From: Ignelater luminosus
Lineage: Eukaryota; Arthropoda; Insecta; Coleoptera; Elateridae
Length of the DNA stretch: 64,000 bases
NCBI GenBank assembly: GCA_011009095.1
Contig: VTPC01090599.1
Coordinates: 400,009 to 464,008 of the forward strand
Reading direction: 5' to 3'
Position numbers and translations under genes: made by a program. Position 1 is the stretch's first letter; each line of letters begins with the position of its first letter. The notes under the pieces are model-generated. The model was not told the origin of the DNA and made no database searches. It saw only the letters and a program-made list of their open reading frames with translations. Shown here piece by piece: positions 1 through 12,000 of this stretch.

Positions 1-13
1 TATAAAAGTTAAA

Positions 14-406
14 ATGGTAGAAAATTTAATAAGATCGGGTGAACGAGAAGAAAATGTCTCAAACAGAATTTTGGTTTCTCCACAGCAAGTTCCAAATTTT
101 TTAAAACAAGAATTTCATGAATTATTTTCTTCGACTGCAATGAACTTTTTTAGAAGATTTAATATTTCAACAAATTTCCTGACTGAAGATACTGATTGTT
201 GGGAAACTCATGAGGAGTATAAATTTGGAAAGCAAGCTGTGCAAAATCTGTTAGTTGTAAATGATCCGGCAGAGAGAGGTGTTAAACTGATGCAAGAATA
301 TAATAGTATCCTAACAAAGGACAAAAATCAAAAACAATTCATACTACAAATTGTGAATGAATACCGAGGATTGTATCTTAATAATAGAAAAGAAACTTTA
401 TTGTAA
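14..406 (+). CDS. C-terminal part of an arthropod multicopy protein of unknown function
   Basis: The frame is open from the window edge (codons precede the ATG at 14) to the TAA at 404-406, so this is probably the tail of a longer protein. The C-terminal half carries a pattern I recognise from a large, uncharacterised arthropod family: a W....EYKFGKQ stretch, then VVNDPAERGVKLMQEYN, then LTKDKNQKQFILQIVNEYR. The copy has no stop or frameshift in the visible part. Copies of this family are numerous and scattered, which suggests a mobile-element origin, but I know no proven activity. A poly(A)-signal-like AATAAT/ATTAAA stretch lies about 45 bp after the stop. A second repetitive ORF family (1672-3278) follows on the same strand. 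The functional class is unknown. Confidence 0.6.
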   Translation: MVENLIRSGEREENVSNRILVSPQQVPNFLKQEFHELFSSTAMNFFRRFNISTNFLTEDTDCWETHEEYKFGKQAVQNLLVVNDPAERGVKLMQEYNSILTKDKNQKQFILQIVNEYRGLYLNNRKETLL

Positions 407-1054
407 TGTTAATGTATTTTTTTATGTATGTGTGCTACATATATACTTAATAATAATTAAACTTTATTCAAAACATTTCCGAGTTTTTAACTACCTTTAT
501 AAAAACAGCCTTTACATTTAATTTATGAAGATGAGAACAAAACGAAAATTATAAATCGGTATGTATTATATATATTATATGACAATTTCTATTCTTTCTC
601 AGAGAAAATGTTTGTGAGTCATCATTTTTTATGTTTACTGTTAGTTCTGATACAGTATACAAAGTTTCATTTCATTTGAAATTTCGGAGCTCTTGTGGCA
701 CATATAAATGTTTTTCAAAAATTCTCAAAAACATTCTTGATTACTTTTCATGAAGTAGAATCACTCTATGAGATGAGACTCGAGAAAATAGATAATCGAA
801 AAATATTTCTTTCTTTATGGTTCCATGTAATGGAATAGTAGAATGTTTGTCATTGATATTTCCTATCTAATTGTAAGCTTAGCAAGTTCGGTTCTGGCTT
901 AGTCATAATTTTTACAACGAAGAAGAAATTCCATAAAATGCCTTTTTCTCGGATAACAAAAAAGTTGTAATGGTTAATATGAAGCTCCTACTGGTAGGCT
1001 TAATAACGTTCAATTTGCTAATTCCAAGGATTAACACCGACTTGACAAATTTAC
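407..1054. other. AT-rich non-coding interval
   Basis: No coding or RNA gene is seen. The first ~70 bp look like the 3' flank of the preceding ORF. The rest is low-complexity AT-rich sequence. Confidence 0.5.
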
Positions 1055-1110
1055 CTTTGATGGTTTCAGATTTTGAAGTATGACGCCCAAATTCTCCTTT
1101 AGATACGTAC
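1055..1110 (-). other. Candidate 56-bp internal exon (minus strand)
   Basis: On the minus strand a pyrimidine-rich tract ending TTTCTTGCAG (acceptor-like) directly precedes 56 bases that stay open in one frame (YVSKGEFGRHTSKSETIK). They end in AAAG followed by GTAAAT (donor-like). The encoded stretch is more balanced in composition than its surroundings. I do not recognise the protein, and no neighbouring exon was found in the window. A chance match is quite possible, because splice-like signals are frequent in AT-rich DNA. Confidence 0.25.
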
Positions 1111-1671
1111 CTGCAAGAAAGAAAAGCTGTTATAATACGTGTACGGTTAAAATTAAAAAGTGAATATTTCCACACAGCAAATATCAATTTGTCTCAATTT
1201 TATGGGGTCTTTATATTATACGTGTGTGGTTAATTATCACTGATTAACAGAGTTTTTCGTTCTTAAACAGAACTAGGTAATACTTATGTAACTTTTCATT
1301 CAGAATTAAAATTTGCTTTCAGAAATTTTCTATCACGCGTAGTTTTTGAAATATATGCATTTGAAGTTCCAGTGGACGGTGTAATTATAATTACATTAGG
1401 TAATTACGTATTAGCGATAAGAAGTTTTGGAAATGAGGTAATTGCATTCCGCATATATTAGAAAGCTATTAACATGTCATCAACAGGTATGTCACTCTGA
1501 TAAAAAATGTAAATATCATTTCAAGTTTCCATAAGTGAGATCACTTATGTATAAACCTGTTCAGTGCTAGTACTGTTTTGTGGAGCGAGTGAAGTTTTAT
1601 AAAGTTGCATCATCACTGCTCAACAAAGAAAATTTCTTGTGTTTTGAGTGATAACTATAGAAACATTAATC
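1111..1671. other. Non-coding interval, end likely 5' leader of the next element
   Basis: No ORF is supported. The final ~110 bases run without an obvious break into the ATG at 1672 and probably are the leader of the repetitive ORF that starts there. Confidence 0.35.
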
Positions 1672-3278
1672 ATGTCCCGTAAATATGAGAACGAACCGGA
1701 CAGATTTTGTTACGTTTGTGGAGAGTTTACTGCTAAACACCAAAAACTGTGCTAATAAGGAAAGCTTATCGTCTGTACTTTGAATGTCAAGTTGGAGATC
1801 AAGGTAAGCAATGGGCACCACATATTTGTTGTGTCTCTTGTGCAAATCGCCTTCGACAGTGGATAAAAGGTTCCCGTGTAATGCCCTTCGCAGTACCTAT
1901 GATATGGAGGGAACAAAAGGATCATCTAACCGATTGTTACTTCTGCATAACAAAGATAGCAGGCTTCTCTGCAAAACATAAAAAATCTGTCGTGTATCCT
2001 AATTTAAAATCGGCGATAAGACCCATTGGCCATTATACTGATCTTTAGTTCCTGTGCCACCAGAAACATTTGAAGAATCAGATAAAGAAAATGTCGACAT
2101 TGTTTCTAGCAGTTATCTAGAGTTTATTCTTCTAGATCCCACTGAGCCACATTTGATTACACAGGCACAACTAAACGATTTAGTTCGTGATTTAAACTTA
2201 AGCAAAAGCAAAGTCGAGTTGCTTGGCTCCCGATTGAAAAGTTGGAATTTATTAGAACACAGCACCAAAATTAGTCATTTCCGTAATCGCGAAAAGAAGT
2301 TTTCTGAGTTTTATTCAATCTTACCTACTGCAGTGATGTTGACGGTTTGATGGAAACCCTTGGACGTAAACACAAACCAGAAGAATGGCGACTGTTCATT
2401 GATGCATCTTAATTTAGTTTGAAAGCAGTCCTATTGCATAATGGCAATTCATTGCCTTCGGTTCCCTTTGCATATTCAGTTCACCGAAAAGAATCATAAA
2501 ACTATGAAATGCCTTTTAACGAGCGTAGACTATAAACGATACGAGTGGAAAAACTGTGGAAATTTTAAAATTATGGCTTTGTTATTAGGAATGCAACTGG
2601 GAGTTACAAAATACAGTTGCGTGTTGTGCGAGTGGAACAGTCGTGCTAAATCGCAGCATTGTATTGTGAAAAGTTGGCCAAGTAGGTAGATAGTCGAATG
2701 AGAAGAAATATTTTACATGAAAGCCTTGTGGATAGAAACAATATCTATTAGCCCCCTTTGCATATAAAGTTAGGGCTGATAAAGAATTTTGTAGAAGCTA
2801 TGGACCGTGGAGGAAGAGGTTTTCAGTACATAAATGAAAAATTTCCAAAATTCAGCAAAGCTAAGATAAAGGAGGGCATATTTGTGGGTGCTCAAATTCT
2901 GCAATTAATGAATGACAGCAGTTTCAACGCGGTTCTACAAGGAAAGAAAAAGGTGGCGTGGAATTGTTTCTGGGCAACAATAAAGCGGAAAATCTCAAAA
3001 ACCTCGTCGACAAAATGTTGACAGCTTACCGTAAAATGGGATGTAATGTGTCGCTAAAGATGCATTATTTACATTCCCATTTGGATTTCTTCCCACACAA
3101 TTTGGGAGCTGTAAGTGATGAGCATGGGGAGCGTTTCCATCAAGACCTTTCAACCTTGAAAAACTGGTACCAGGGAAGATGGAATTCAAACATGTTGGGT
3201 GATTACTGTTGGTTACTGATTAGAGAAGACCCTAATACATCATTACACAAAAGAAAACTGTCAAATAGAATATTTTAA
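1672..3278 (+). pseudogene. Frameshifted copy of an arthropod repetitive ORF with zinc-binding-type cysteines
   Basis: Translation in successive frames gives one collinear protein of roughly 500 residues. The N-terminus has CYVCGEF, HICCVSC and DCYFC cysteine pairs, a ZAD-like or zinc-ribbon-like arrangement. The middle has DLVRDLNLSKSKVELLGSRL, and the C-terminal half has PPLHIKLGLIKNFVEAMD and DEHGERFHQD. I recognise this as a very abundant arthropod family usually labelled uncharacterised, probably transposon-encoded. The copy is dead: a double stop follows codon 27 (1753-1758), later pieces lie in different frames (from 1749, 2054, 2441, 2758 and 2958), and there is an in-frame TAA near 2410. 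The final segment (2958-3278) is the best preserved. The gene class is unknown. It has no overlap with, and a 1.27-kb gap from, the related-looking ORF upstream. Confidence 0.75.
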
Positions 3279-6200
3279 TGGGTTTTATGTACATTTTGTG
3301 ATATATAAATGCATCTAACTACTTTAGCGTTTTATTTCGAAACAAAATTATGTTTCTCTTGCAAACTTAACGTGCTAGAAAAAAACCAAAAGCAGATTTG
3401 GATTCAGCATAAAAACGTGATTGCAGATAACCTATTTGTAACTAGGAACCAGAAAAAAAAGTTTCAATTTATTGATCAGTGTTATCTAGGAGAAGTATGA
3501 TAAAGACATCTAATCAGAATTTGTATCTCAGCTCTAGCAGTGTTTTCTGTTTATATTTTGATTACACCTTGTAGATTGTATTTATCAATAGAATCGATAA
3601 AATGTAATATAAAACACAAATTTATTTTGTTGGAAATCGAATTGCTAATGTATTCAAGGTACTGTTTTCAGTCGCTAATACGCAATAGAAATTGTGACTA
3701 TAATATCCCTTGTTATTCCTCATTGTTGATTAGTTCTCCTAAAACCAAATTACAACCAAAAACACATTAATATAGTTGTTATAGCAATTAATCACTTACA
3801 TAATGTAACACAAAGTTTAATCGTTCGCCGTAAATCTGACCTTCAAACACTTCTACTTAAAATGTGAAGAACTCCTTATTCTACGGAAAGATACTATCAA
3901 CCCTCGTTAATCACCCTAAACAGATTTTCGCATGCATGGCTTTAGAAATGGATTATAAACAGTAGGTAAGTAAGAAGTTAGTTTCATTTCAAAGGCGCTA
4001 TAATTAAATTCTTGCATTAATCGTACATCTTAGCATTAATTGCGACAGTAGATGTGAGTAGCGAGCAAAGCTAACGGTTAAAAGAGGAATTGTTTAATAA
4101 TGTCATTTAGACAATATCATTGAAACCGGCTATTAAATGTATAATCAAGTTTTACTCTTCAATGCGTTAAGTCGATTTATTTCAACTAACCGCCACGACA
4201 CGAAGATAGCAATATATATTTTTCCGAGATGGCGGATTTTCCACGTGATTAATGTCGTCAATCACAAATAACCAAGAAAAACAAAAGAACAACTCCCAAA
4301 TGTATAAAAATTGCTGAAAAAAGCACTTCGAACATTAAATTCAATTTCTAGGATGAAGCATGCTACAGATTTCAGCGCAGCGGTAAATGCTACACTTACA
4401 TTAATCTTAATAACATCCTCTAAATGCTGTATAATGTGTAAAATAAAAATAAAAGGACAGAGGCTTCTACATTGGAAAAGATACCATCAACAATAAATTC
4501 ATTCTCTTTTCATATTACAGAATAAGTTTGAGAAGTTTTTAAGACATAAATATTACTTTGTTATACATTTCCTCGTGTTATATATTTCTTATAATCACCT
4601 ATTTAATATGATATAAAAATTCTGGTAGTAGTTTGTGCTTTATTAGAAAGACTTTCGCTAAACTTTTTTAACTTTCAGTAACTTTTTCCAAACTCCTTTT
4701 CTTTTTTTACCGCTATATTCCAAGTTCCAACATTATCATTGTATTGCATATTTTAAAGCATTCTAACTTTTTGCGGCTTTCTAATATTTTATAATCTTTT
4801 TGACATTTTCTCGATTTTTCTCATCTTGTTTCTATATTACAAAAATTTCCAACATTTGTAAACTCGAATAATGTTTTCAAGTTTTTCTTGCTGGCCTCTT
4901 GGATTAAAATATTAGCTTTTTATATTTGTAGGAAGTTCTGATGAGTAGAAGCAAACATAAAATATATTTCCGCAAAAATATTATGTACACTAAAGTTCTC
5001 AGGAAGATTTTCATTTTTCTTGTTTTACTTTACTTGAACCAATCTAGGCATAGTATTATAATTATTTCTAATAAATAGTACTTAATACAATTTATCGACA
5101 GACTATCTAATTCAGAATTTTAAAATGGAATGTTATTCTACAGGATATTCGTTGTTTCACTGGGTACTTGTTCACACGTGCACTAAACACATTTACAGAC
5201 GGATAAACTACAGACACCCATTTCATTTTAAAAGATATCAAATGAAATTGTTGACAGGGAGTTTATGTTCAGGTATACTTTCACGTTATGTGCACAAAAA
5301 CAGTGGTCACGGCTCACTGATGAGTTAAAGCGTGAACTAAATCAACATTAATTTGGTATTATCACCCTTTCCATACAATTGTGATAAAAAGATTTCGATT
5401 TGAAACACGTTCCAGAAGATTTAATTGTTCTCTGTGTATACTCTTACAAGAAACATTTTAAACGCAACAGACCTTGTTATAGGGGCATAACATAGAGAGA
5501 TTACATAAGATATTTAGTGGTGATTTGAATGACAAATAGATTTTCAGGTTTAACCTGCGCAAACATACAAACATAAACATTATACAGCCAAGGTGCTCAA
5601 TAAATAGATCTATACTATATGATGCAGACCAAATGATATATTGTATTAGGAAAACTTTTAAAAAGATCATGTCCAGTCCATCAAAGAGATTTACAAACTT
5701 TTATCTATCTTTATTCTGTTGTGACTGCAATTTAACGGAACGTCACCTGATGGTAGCGCTTCGAAACTAATTTTAAAGCTAGCCAGAATCTTAAACTGTT
5801 TTTGACTTGTTAAGATATTTTAATAAGAATCAAGGCGCTTTGGGATCAAAATCACGTAGGCAATTAACATTTCGTAAGGAAAATCCACTTCGTTAAATTC
5901 ATCCTCTTAACTATTAGCAAACGTTTTGGATGTGTTTTCCGAGTGGTTTCGTTTATTTGGAACAAGATCCACAGTGTCGACTATTTGAATTCTACTACAA
6001 AGAAACGCTGTCAAAATACTTCATACCCTGTTTATCGGGGAAATTTATTTAGGAGTAGCAGCTCATTTCGAAATTCGTAAATGCACATGAGTAAATCCTC
6101 GCCAATGAATTCCGACCACAAAAATATTCTTTGAATAATTCAACTTCTGGACTGACGCTTTGAGGTAGTGCCGCGCTCCAGGTCACTTTAACACTGACAA

Positions 6201-7229
6201 TCCCATACAAGTGAACTTTGGAAGCAACATGCTGGTTTATTTATTCATTAAGTCTACTAAGAATTACTCGTTTCCACCAGTCTGAACAATCTGACCTACG
6301 ATTTCGCAGTGGAGACCTGCAGTGTTGTAAATCTTTCATCAGTCCTGCATTTTAAAACAATTGCGCACAAACTGACTTAAGTTATTTGTTAAGTGTTAAC
6401 ATAGCACAAAAAGAAAACTCAATGCACCCACGGATTAACTGTCACAACTAACTGCGTAAGTTCGGACTTTATATTATCATGTAGCTTCCGTCGCTTTCTT
6501 GAGTAATCAAACTGACTTGTGTTAATTAGATAAGTTAGGCTTAAGTAAATCTTTATAACATATAAACAAATTAGCCCCCAGGCGAGTTTTGCTTCGCGAA
6601 TTGCTGAATCAAAAGTTTTGTATTAAGAGTTTTTCAATAAAGTTAAAGCGTGTAAACCACACCGAGTAGCGGAGGGACAATTTGATTTTGCTCAAACGTC
6701 GCGCTACTTATGAGTTACAAATGTTTACCATTTACGTACATTATTTCGAGTAAATGCTAGATTTGAGAAATCGTATTTTGCTGCATAATAGTAATAACAG
6801 AATTTAGAAAGACCTGATAACTAAAACAGATCTCTCTAACATAAATCTATATACTTCATTAAATGAGTCAAATCGTTTTGATTGTTTTACGAATTGGTTT
6901 AAATGTGTACGAGTGTTCGTTTTTCTTCAAAAACATCAGGAAGCAGATGTCGAGCATTTCCTATTTGTTTCGAGTATTTTTGCAGTTTTCCTTAAGGATA
7001 CGTTAACTTTATTGCTGATGGTACTATGTTAGTGTCGTTAGCTACAAGATGAAAAACCAGACCATCTGTGAGCTTCATTGCTTTAACAATAATAGGTTTT
7101 TATAAACAATATAAAATGCGTAAACTTTGGAATCTGACAACTTTGCTTTCGGTCACACTGTACTACTCGTTCAAGAGATTCTACAAAAAGCAATTATTTT
7201 TGTAAATTTATGACCACTATAACTCGTAA
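3279..7229. other. Gene-free AT-rich interval
   Basis: No coding region is supported. Several 60-76 codon ORFs here have no recognisable motif and are treated as chance. A somewhat GC-richer part at 4190-4265 holds an ATGGCGG core, a CACGTG E-box and TGATTAAT homeodomain-like sites within ~50 bp. This is only weak evidence for regulation. Confidence 0.4.
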
Positions 7230-7499
7230 TCTTTAATGTCTGATGATACCACCATCTTGATGAAAAATTCTGATAGTCGTGTAGAGTTAACAAACTTTAA
7301 AATCGACATTACTTCCGGTCAAACCGGGAATTAAGATTTGTTAAAAACATTCAAAGCAAGTACATAATTGACTGTAATATCTACCCACCAAATTTCATTT
7401 CGATATCTCAAAAAACTCCCGAAATATTTACTGGGTTCCACGCATTTGCCCATCACTGTATATCCGTTCCTGATACTTCTTGGAGAAGCATAGGCTTCA
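7230..7499. repeat. Possible repeat tail next to a LINE
   Basis: The interval contains a near-palindrome TTCCGGTCAAACCGGGAA (7313-7330) and a CACCAAATTTCATTTCGATATCTC-like phrase resembling repeat 3' ends I know from insects. It directly follows the 3' end of the minus-strand LINE and may be its 3' UTR or a separate repeat. Confidence 0.25.
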
Positions 7500-9045
7500 C
7501 GAAGTGTTTCCATCGCTTCTTATTCTTGACCACAGCTGATATCTCTACCTAACTCTTTCCACTGCACTTATAATCTTCCTCTATCATTCTTCTCCATGTA
7601 GTTACTGGTTTCTGCATCCTACTGTGATCCAGTTTAATGCTTGCCTTGTTATATCTTGATTATTCTTTCTTACTGTGTGTCTTCTTTATCTTTTAATTTT
7701 GTGTCTCTTGGTTTGTTATCCTCCATAGCTCCTTATTAGTGATAGTGTTGGGTCAGTATATTCTCATAATTCTTGGGAGGCTTCTATTTACAAAGACTTG
7801 GGTTTTCTGGGCGTTTCTATTAGTTAGTGCTCACTGACTTCACATTGCCATTAAATAGTCTTATTTTGGCGTTCCTGCCGATTTGTGCTGCTCTCCATGT
7901 GTTTGTTAATATTCCAAAAGCTTGTTGTGCTCTCCTTGTTCTTTGTCTGATGTCTGCTTTCACTCCACCATTGGCACTTATTGTACTACCTAGATAGCAG
8001 GATCCTTGAACCTGTTTTGTTGTTAATGGACAATTTCTCTTGTACTTCTTCTAATCCTATTCTTTGTCTATTGTCGTTTTGGAATTAATTTTAAGACCAA
8101 CTGCTACCGCCTCTTCCTCCGACCTTCTTAGCATGTTTTTTATATAAGTTATTGCATGTGATACAAAACATATGTCATTTGCATACTTCATATCTGCCAA
8201 ATCTTTGTTCTGCAGGTGGTTCCAGATGATCTCACTGTTCCATTCAATTGTGGGGATAATACGCAGCCCTCCTTTGCAACCTTTCCTATTTCTATCTTAC
8301 TTATCAGATATCCCTGATGCAACATTTGACACGTTGAGTTGCAGTACATCAGTTTGATTATCTGGATAATCTTTTGCAGGACCTTACTGTGTTTTAAAAT
8401 TCTTCATAAAGCTTTGTGTTTTATGCCATCAAACGCCTTGGTAGTTACTTGCTACATCCGCTAAGCGTTTGTTACATACATATAATAAGCATCCTCTCTA
8501 TTTCGTGCTAATCAATATATATCTAGTTTATTTGGTTTTAAATTCTTTTATCTGGCGATATTCAGGTTATTTAATGGCAGCCTTTATATGGGAAAATGGA
8601 ACCTCCTATTGCCAGATTGTTTTCTAAACCAAACTTCATCAATCTCTTCCCATCGCTGTTGATGGTTTCTAGATCTTGTGTTCTCATAATTACTTCGACT
8701 CCTTTATTGTCTTTGCCTACTTTTGCATTTTATGTGTCTTCTTTGTTTACCACACATACAGCATCCGAAAGGTTCTTGGTACAAACTTTCTTTTTCCCCT
8801 GCTTCACTCACATCTGTGGGTGAGTAGCACTGTACGATACTGATTTTTTGTATAGGAGAGTTGACTCGTGCCATAATTATTCTATCCGAATCAGGATGCC
8901 ACTGCATCATGCCTTTTCTTGCTTCTCGACTTAAAAGTAGTCCAACTGCATTTCTTCTGTCTTCGGATTTGTCTTTCGTGAACGCAAAATGTGGTTATAA
9001 TTCTAAAAAGAACATCCAGTTAGAACATCCAACAGCATTAATCTC
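7500..9045 (-). pseudogene. LINE relic, endonuclease plus reverse transcriptase (RTE-like)
   Basis: Read on the minus strand, the order is endonuclease, RT, C-terminus. Around 9030-8740 are SEDRRNAVGLLLSREARKG and RIIMARVNSPIQKISIVQCY, the APE-type endonuclease pattern of the LINEs often mislabelled craniofacial development protein 2-like. Near 8190-8150 is DLADMKYANDICFVSHA, the RT active-site region; the usual F-A-D-D reads Y-A-N-D, so the first catalytic Asp is lost. Near 7780-7510 are PNTITNKELWRITNQ and PVTTWRRMIEED, the usual C-terminal tail. Frames change several times and stops are frequent, so it is inactive. The 5' end is truncated or unrecognisable above ~9045. Confidence 0.8.
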
Positions 9046-12000
9046 TTGAAGTAACCAACATCGATCACCAAATTAATCAATAAACAGAAAAATCACAATC
9101 CAACCTTCTAACTTTATTCTATGTTCATGGCCAACTCAATCTCTTTCAATAGTCATTTCAACTTTGACACCTTCAGTGCCATCATTGTTGTTCTGGAATG
9201 GCCTGCGTTCATTGTCACCAACTCAACTTTTATCCACCAACACTATTGCCTTCAGAACATTCTGTTGTCTCCGTCGTCATCACACGTCCAGATAGTCTAA
9301 AGATTTCACTTCCATCTAGCTACAACGTTCAGCTCTACCAATTTAATCATTTGTGTAAAAGAAGTTACAAATAGCTCCGAAGCAACAATGTAAATGGTGA
9401 TAATCCTATAAACACAACTGACAATTGACCACTCACAACATTTCTACCGTCTTTTAGCAGCAGTAACAGAGGAAAAACTAAAAGATACAAATCGAAATCG
9501 ACCCAACCGTTTGCAGCTGTGAAGACATAGTCTGCATATCCGATCGTACCATAGCTAAGGGAACCGTGACCAACGTTTCCATTGCATTGTCCTATTGCAA
9601 GAACCTGCTTAGATACCGCTCTTTCATGGTTTAGAAATTGCTAGCTAAGTGGACGTGCTAATACTTATTGTTAGTGTGGTTGGTTGTGGAATCTATGGTT
9701 AGTGAATATTAACTTTGTTGAATAAATCACAAGTCCACATGCACCAAGTTTCTATTTCTGCTGAAAGAGCTTTAGTCCTTAAAAAGCATAACAATGCCAT
9801 CGCCTTTGAAGATCTCTGGAGCACAGTTATTTTAACTGCAGTCATCTGGACCCAGCAAATCGTGAGACAAATAGAGTCTAAACTCTATAAAATATACTCG
9901 AGGGCTGTCCATCGACATTAAAAAAACCCACGGCCGTAAAAACGCCACAAACTTTCTACTTCTGGAGCAAGAAGTTAGATCGAAACGAAATGAGAAAAAA
10001 GTTACTAAACGAGTTGAAACGAATATCAACAATTTTCTCTTATTTTATTGCCTAGATTCTGTATTTACAGATAAAAATTCAAATTAAGCGCTATTTTTCT
10101 TATTCAAATAGAGAAAGAAATGCTCTAAAGAAGAGAAAATTGCTTTTTGTTGAAATTCTGCTGAACCCCACTAGCAAGAATTTATCCTTTTATGGCATGC
10201 ATACCTGTTTCTAATAGTCCACGTAAAATAAATAATAATTTCTAAGGTAGTCCTCCAGTTACAAAATGTTGATAGACATACAAAGCGCTAATTGTACCCT
10301 TTACAGTTGTGTGTTGTAACCAGGCAATCCAGATTGTGTTTCCTAGCTATGCGTAGTTCAAAAGGAATTTTTACAACGTAGATTACTTTGATCTAAATTT
10401 ATCTAATCTATGATATCCTCGAAAAAAGTAAAAGTGTGCTGTAAACGGATAAAATAATCGCTCTGTAGATTATCCCGCAGTGAGTCAGTTTTCATATTGC
10501 TGTAGAAAAAACCTGTACTAAAGCAAAATATTGATTATCAACTGTGTGACTTTATTCAAATTCAGTTTATACGTTTGTAGATTAGTAAGACATTATTTAT
10601 CTAGATCAGGTAGACAAAACTTCAATTAAAATTAAAAAAAATTGATCGTAGAAATGCTATTTCGTTCCTAAAGCGTCAGTGAAAGCCATCAAAGATCACC
10701 AGGTCTTCACTGACTCAGTAGATGGCTGCCTAATTAGATGATACTTTATATTGACTTTTGGAGCCCTTTGGGAATAATGGGTCAAGTGCCGTAGCAAGCA
10801 CTTAATCGTATTTCCTGGACTGTCAGTACACTAAATTTTATATTTACAGAGCAAAACAAACATCAACCGTTCGAACCCCTTCTACTATCCTTTTATATCC
10901 TACTTAAAAATTTTATTTGATAAACATCTTTACTTAAAATAGATAATTATACGGTCCTAATGTATAAACTTGCCAACTTATTATCATAAACTTAGTCGGC
11001 AGATTAGTAACACTTCATTGTGCATGAAACTTTAACTACTCATTTAACTAACTTGCTGTGATTTTAGCTTGAAAGCATTGTGTACAGATGGCATCATTAT
11101 TGATTGTAATTTTAGGAATTTTTAATTTTGCACATTTTACGTTAATCAAAAAAACTACTATTAAAATACGTTCGTGTACGTCATAAACTATATGCATTAT
11201 AGCAAGTAGACTGCTCACAAAATAGCTTAATTTGAACTAAGTAGCAAACACATGCAAGTTCATTGGGATCGTATCTTAACCAAACAGTTGTAGGCGTTGC
11301 CGTTTTTAATTTAACCTGATTCTCATCTGATGAAGGTTTTAGTTTGATATCGCAATGTATGTGTAGTTAGTTAATTTGCTAGATTAAAAAATGGACACCT
11401 TTTTTTATAGGCCATCAGTAAACATAAAATGTGAACGTGAAATGAAACACATAATCCTAGTACGCGACATCGGAAATTTTTTTCCATTACTACATCTACC
11501 ACTTTTTCCTCTTTCAAATTATGAAAACAGTTTTCATCCGCATCAAGTAACTTTTCGATGACACTTTAGCAGAGAAGAAAATTTCAACAAATTTCTTCCC
11601 GGCAAGTAATAATATTATTATAGGTTGTGAACGTGTTAGAGTTGTTATTCCATTAATAAAACGTTTTAACATTTAACATCGACGTTCTATTGTATATAAA
11701 ATTCCATTTTAGTACTTACTAATTACTAAATTCCATATTTCACCCCCAAAATATAAAGGTCATCTCGCCTATGTTCACGTTTAACAGATGAGTAAGATAA
11801 ATAATGTATAGAACCAGCTTTAAAGCGGTTGCTTACAGCTCCATAATTTATAAAACTCGGTATGTCATGCATATTTACAAAACACTTCATTATTATTAAA
11901 TATAGGTAAATAATTACTCTCCCTAGTAAAATATTTGGTATTTTCGTAATTAAGCGATAATAAGTTATATAACTGCCACACTTCTTCGTCATTTGATAAT

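Noticed and set aside
10860..10885. GTTCGAACCCC resembling a tRNA B-box
   Set aside because: No A-box at the right distance and no cloverleaf pairing.
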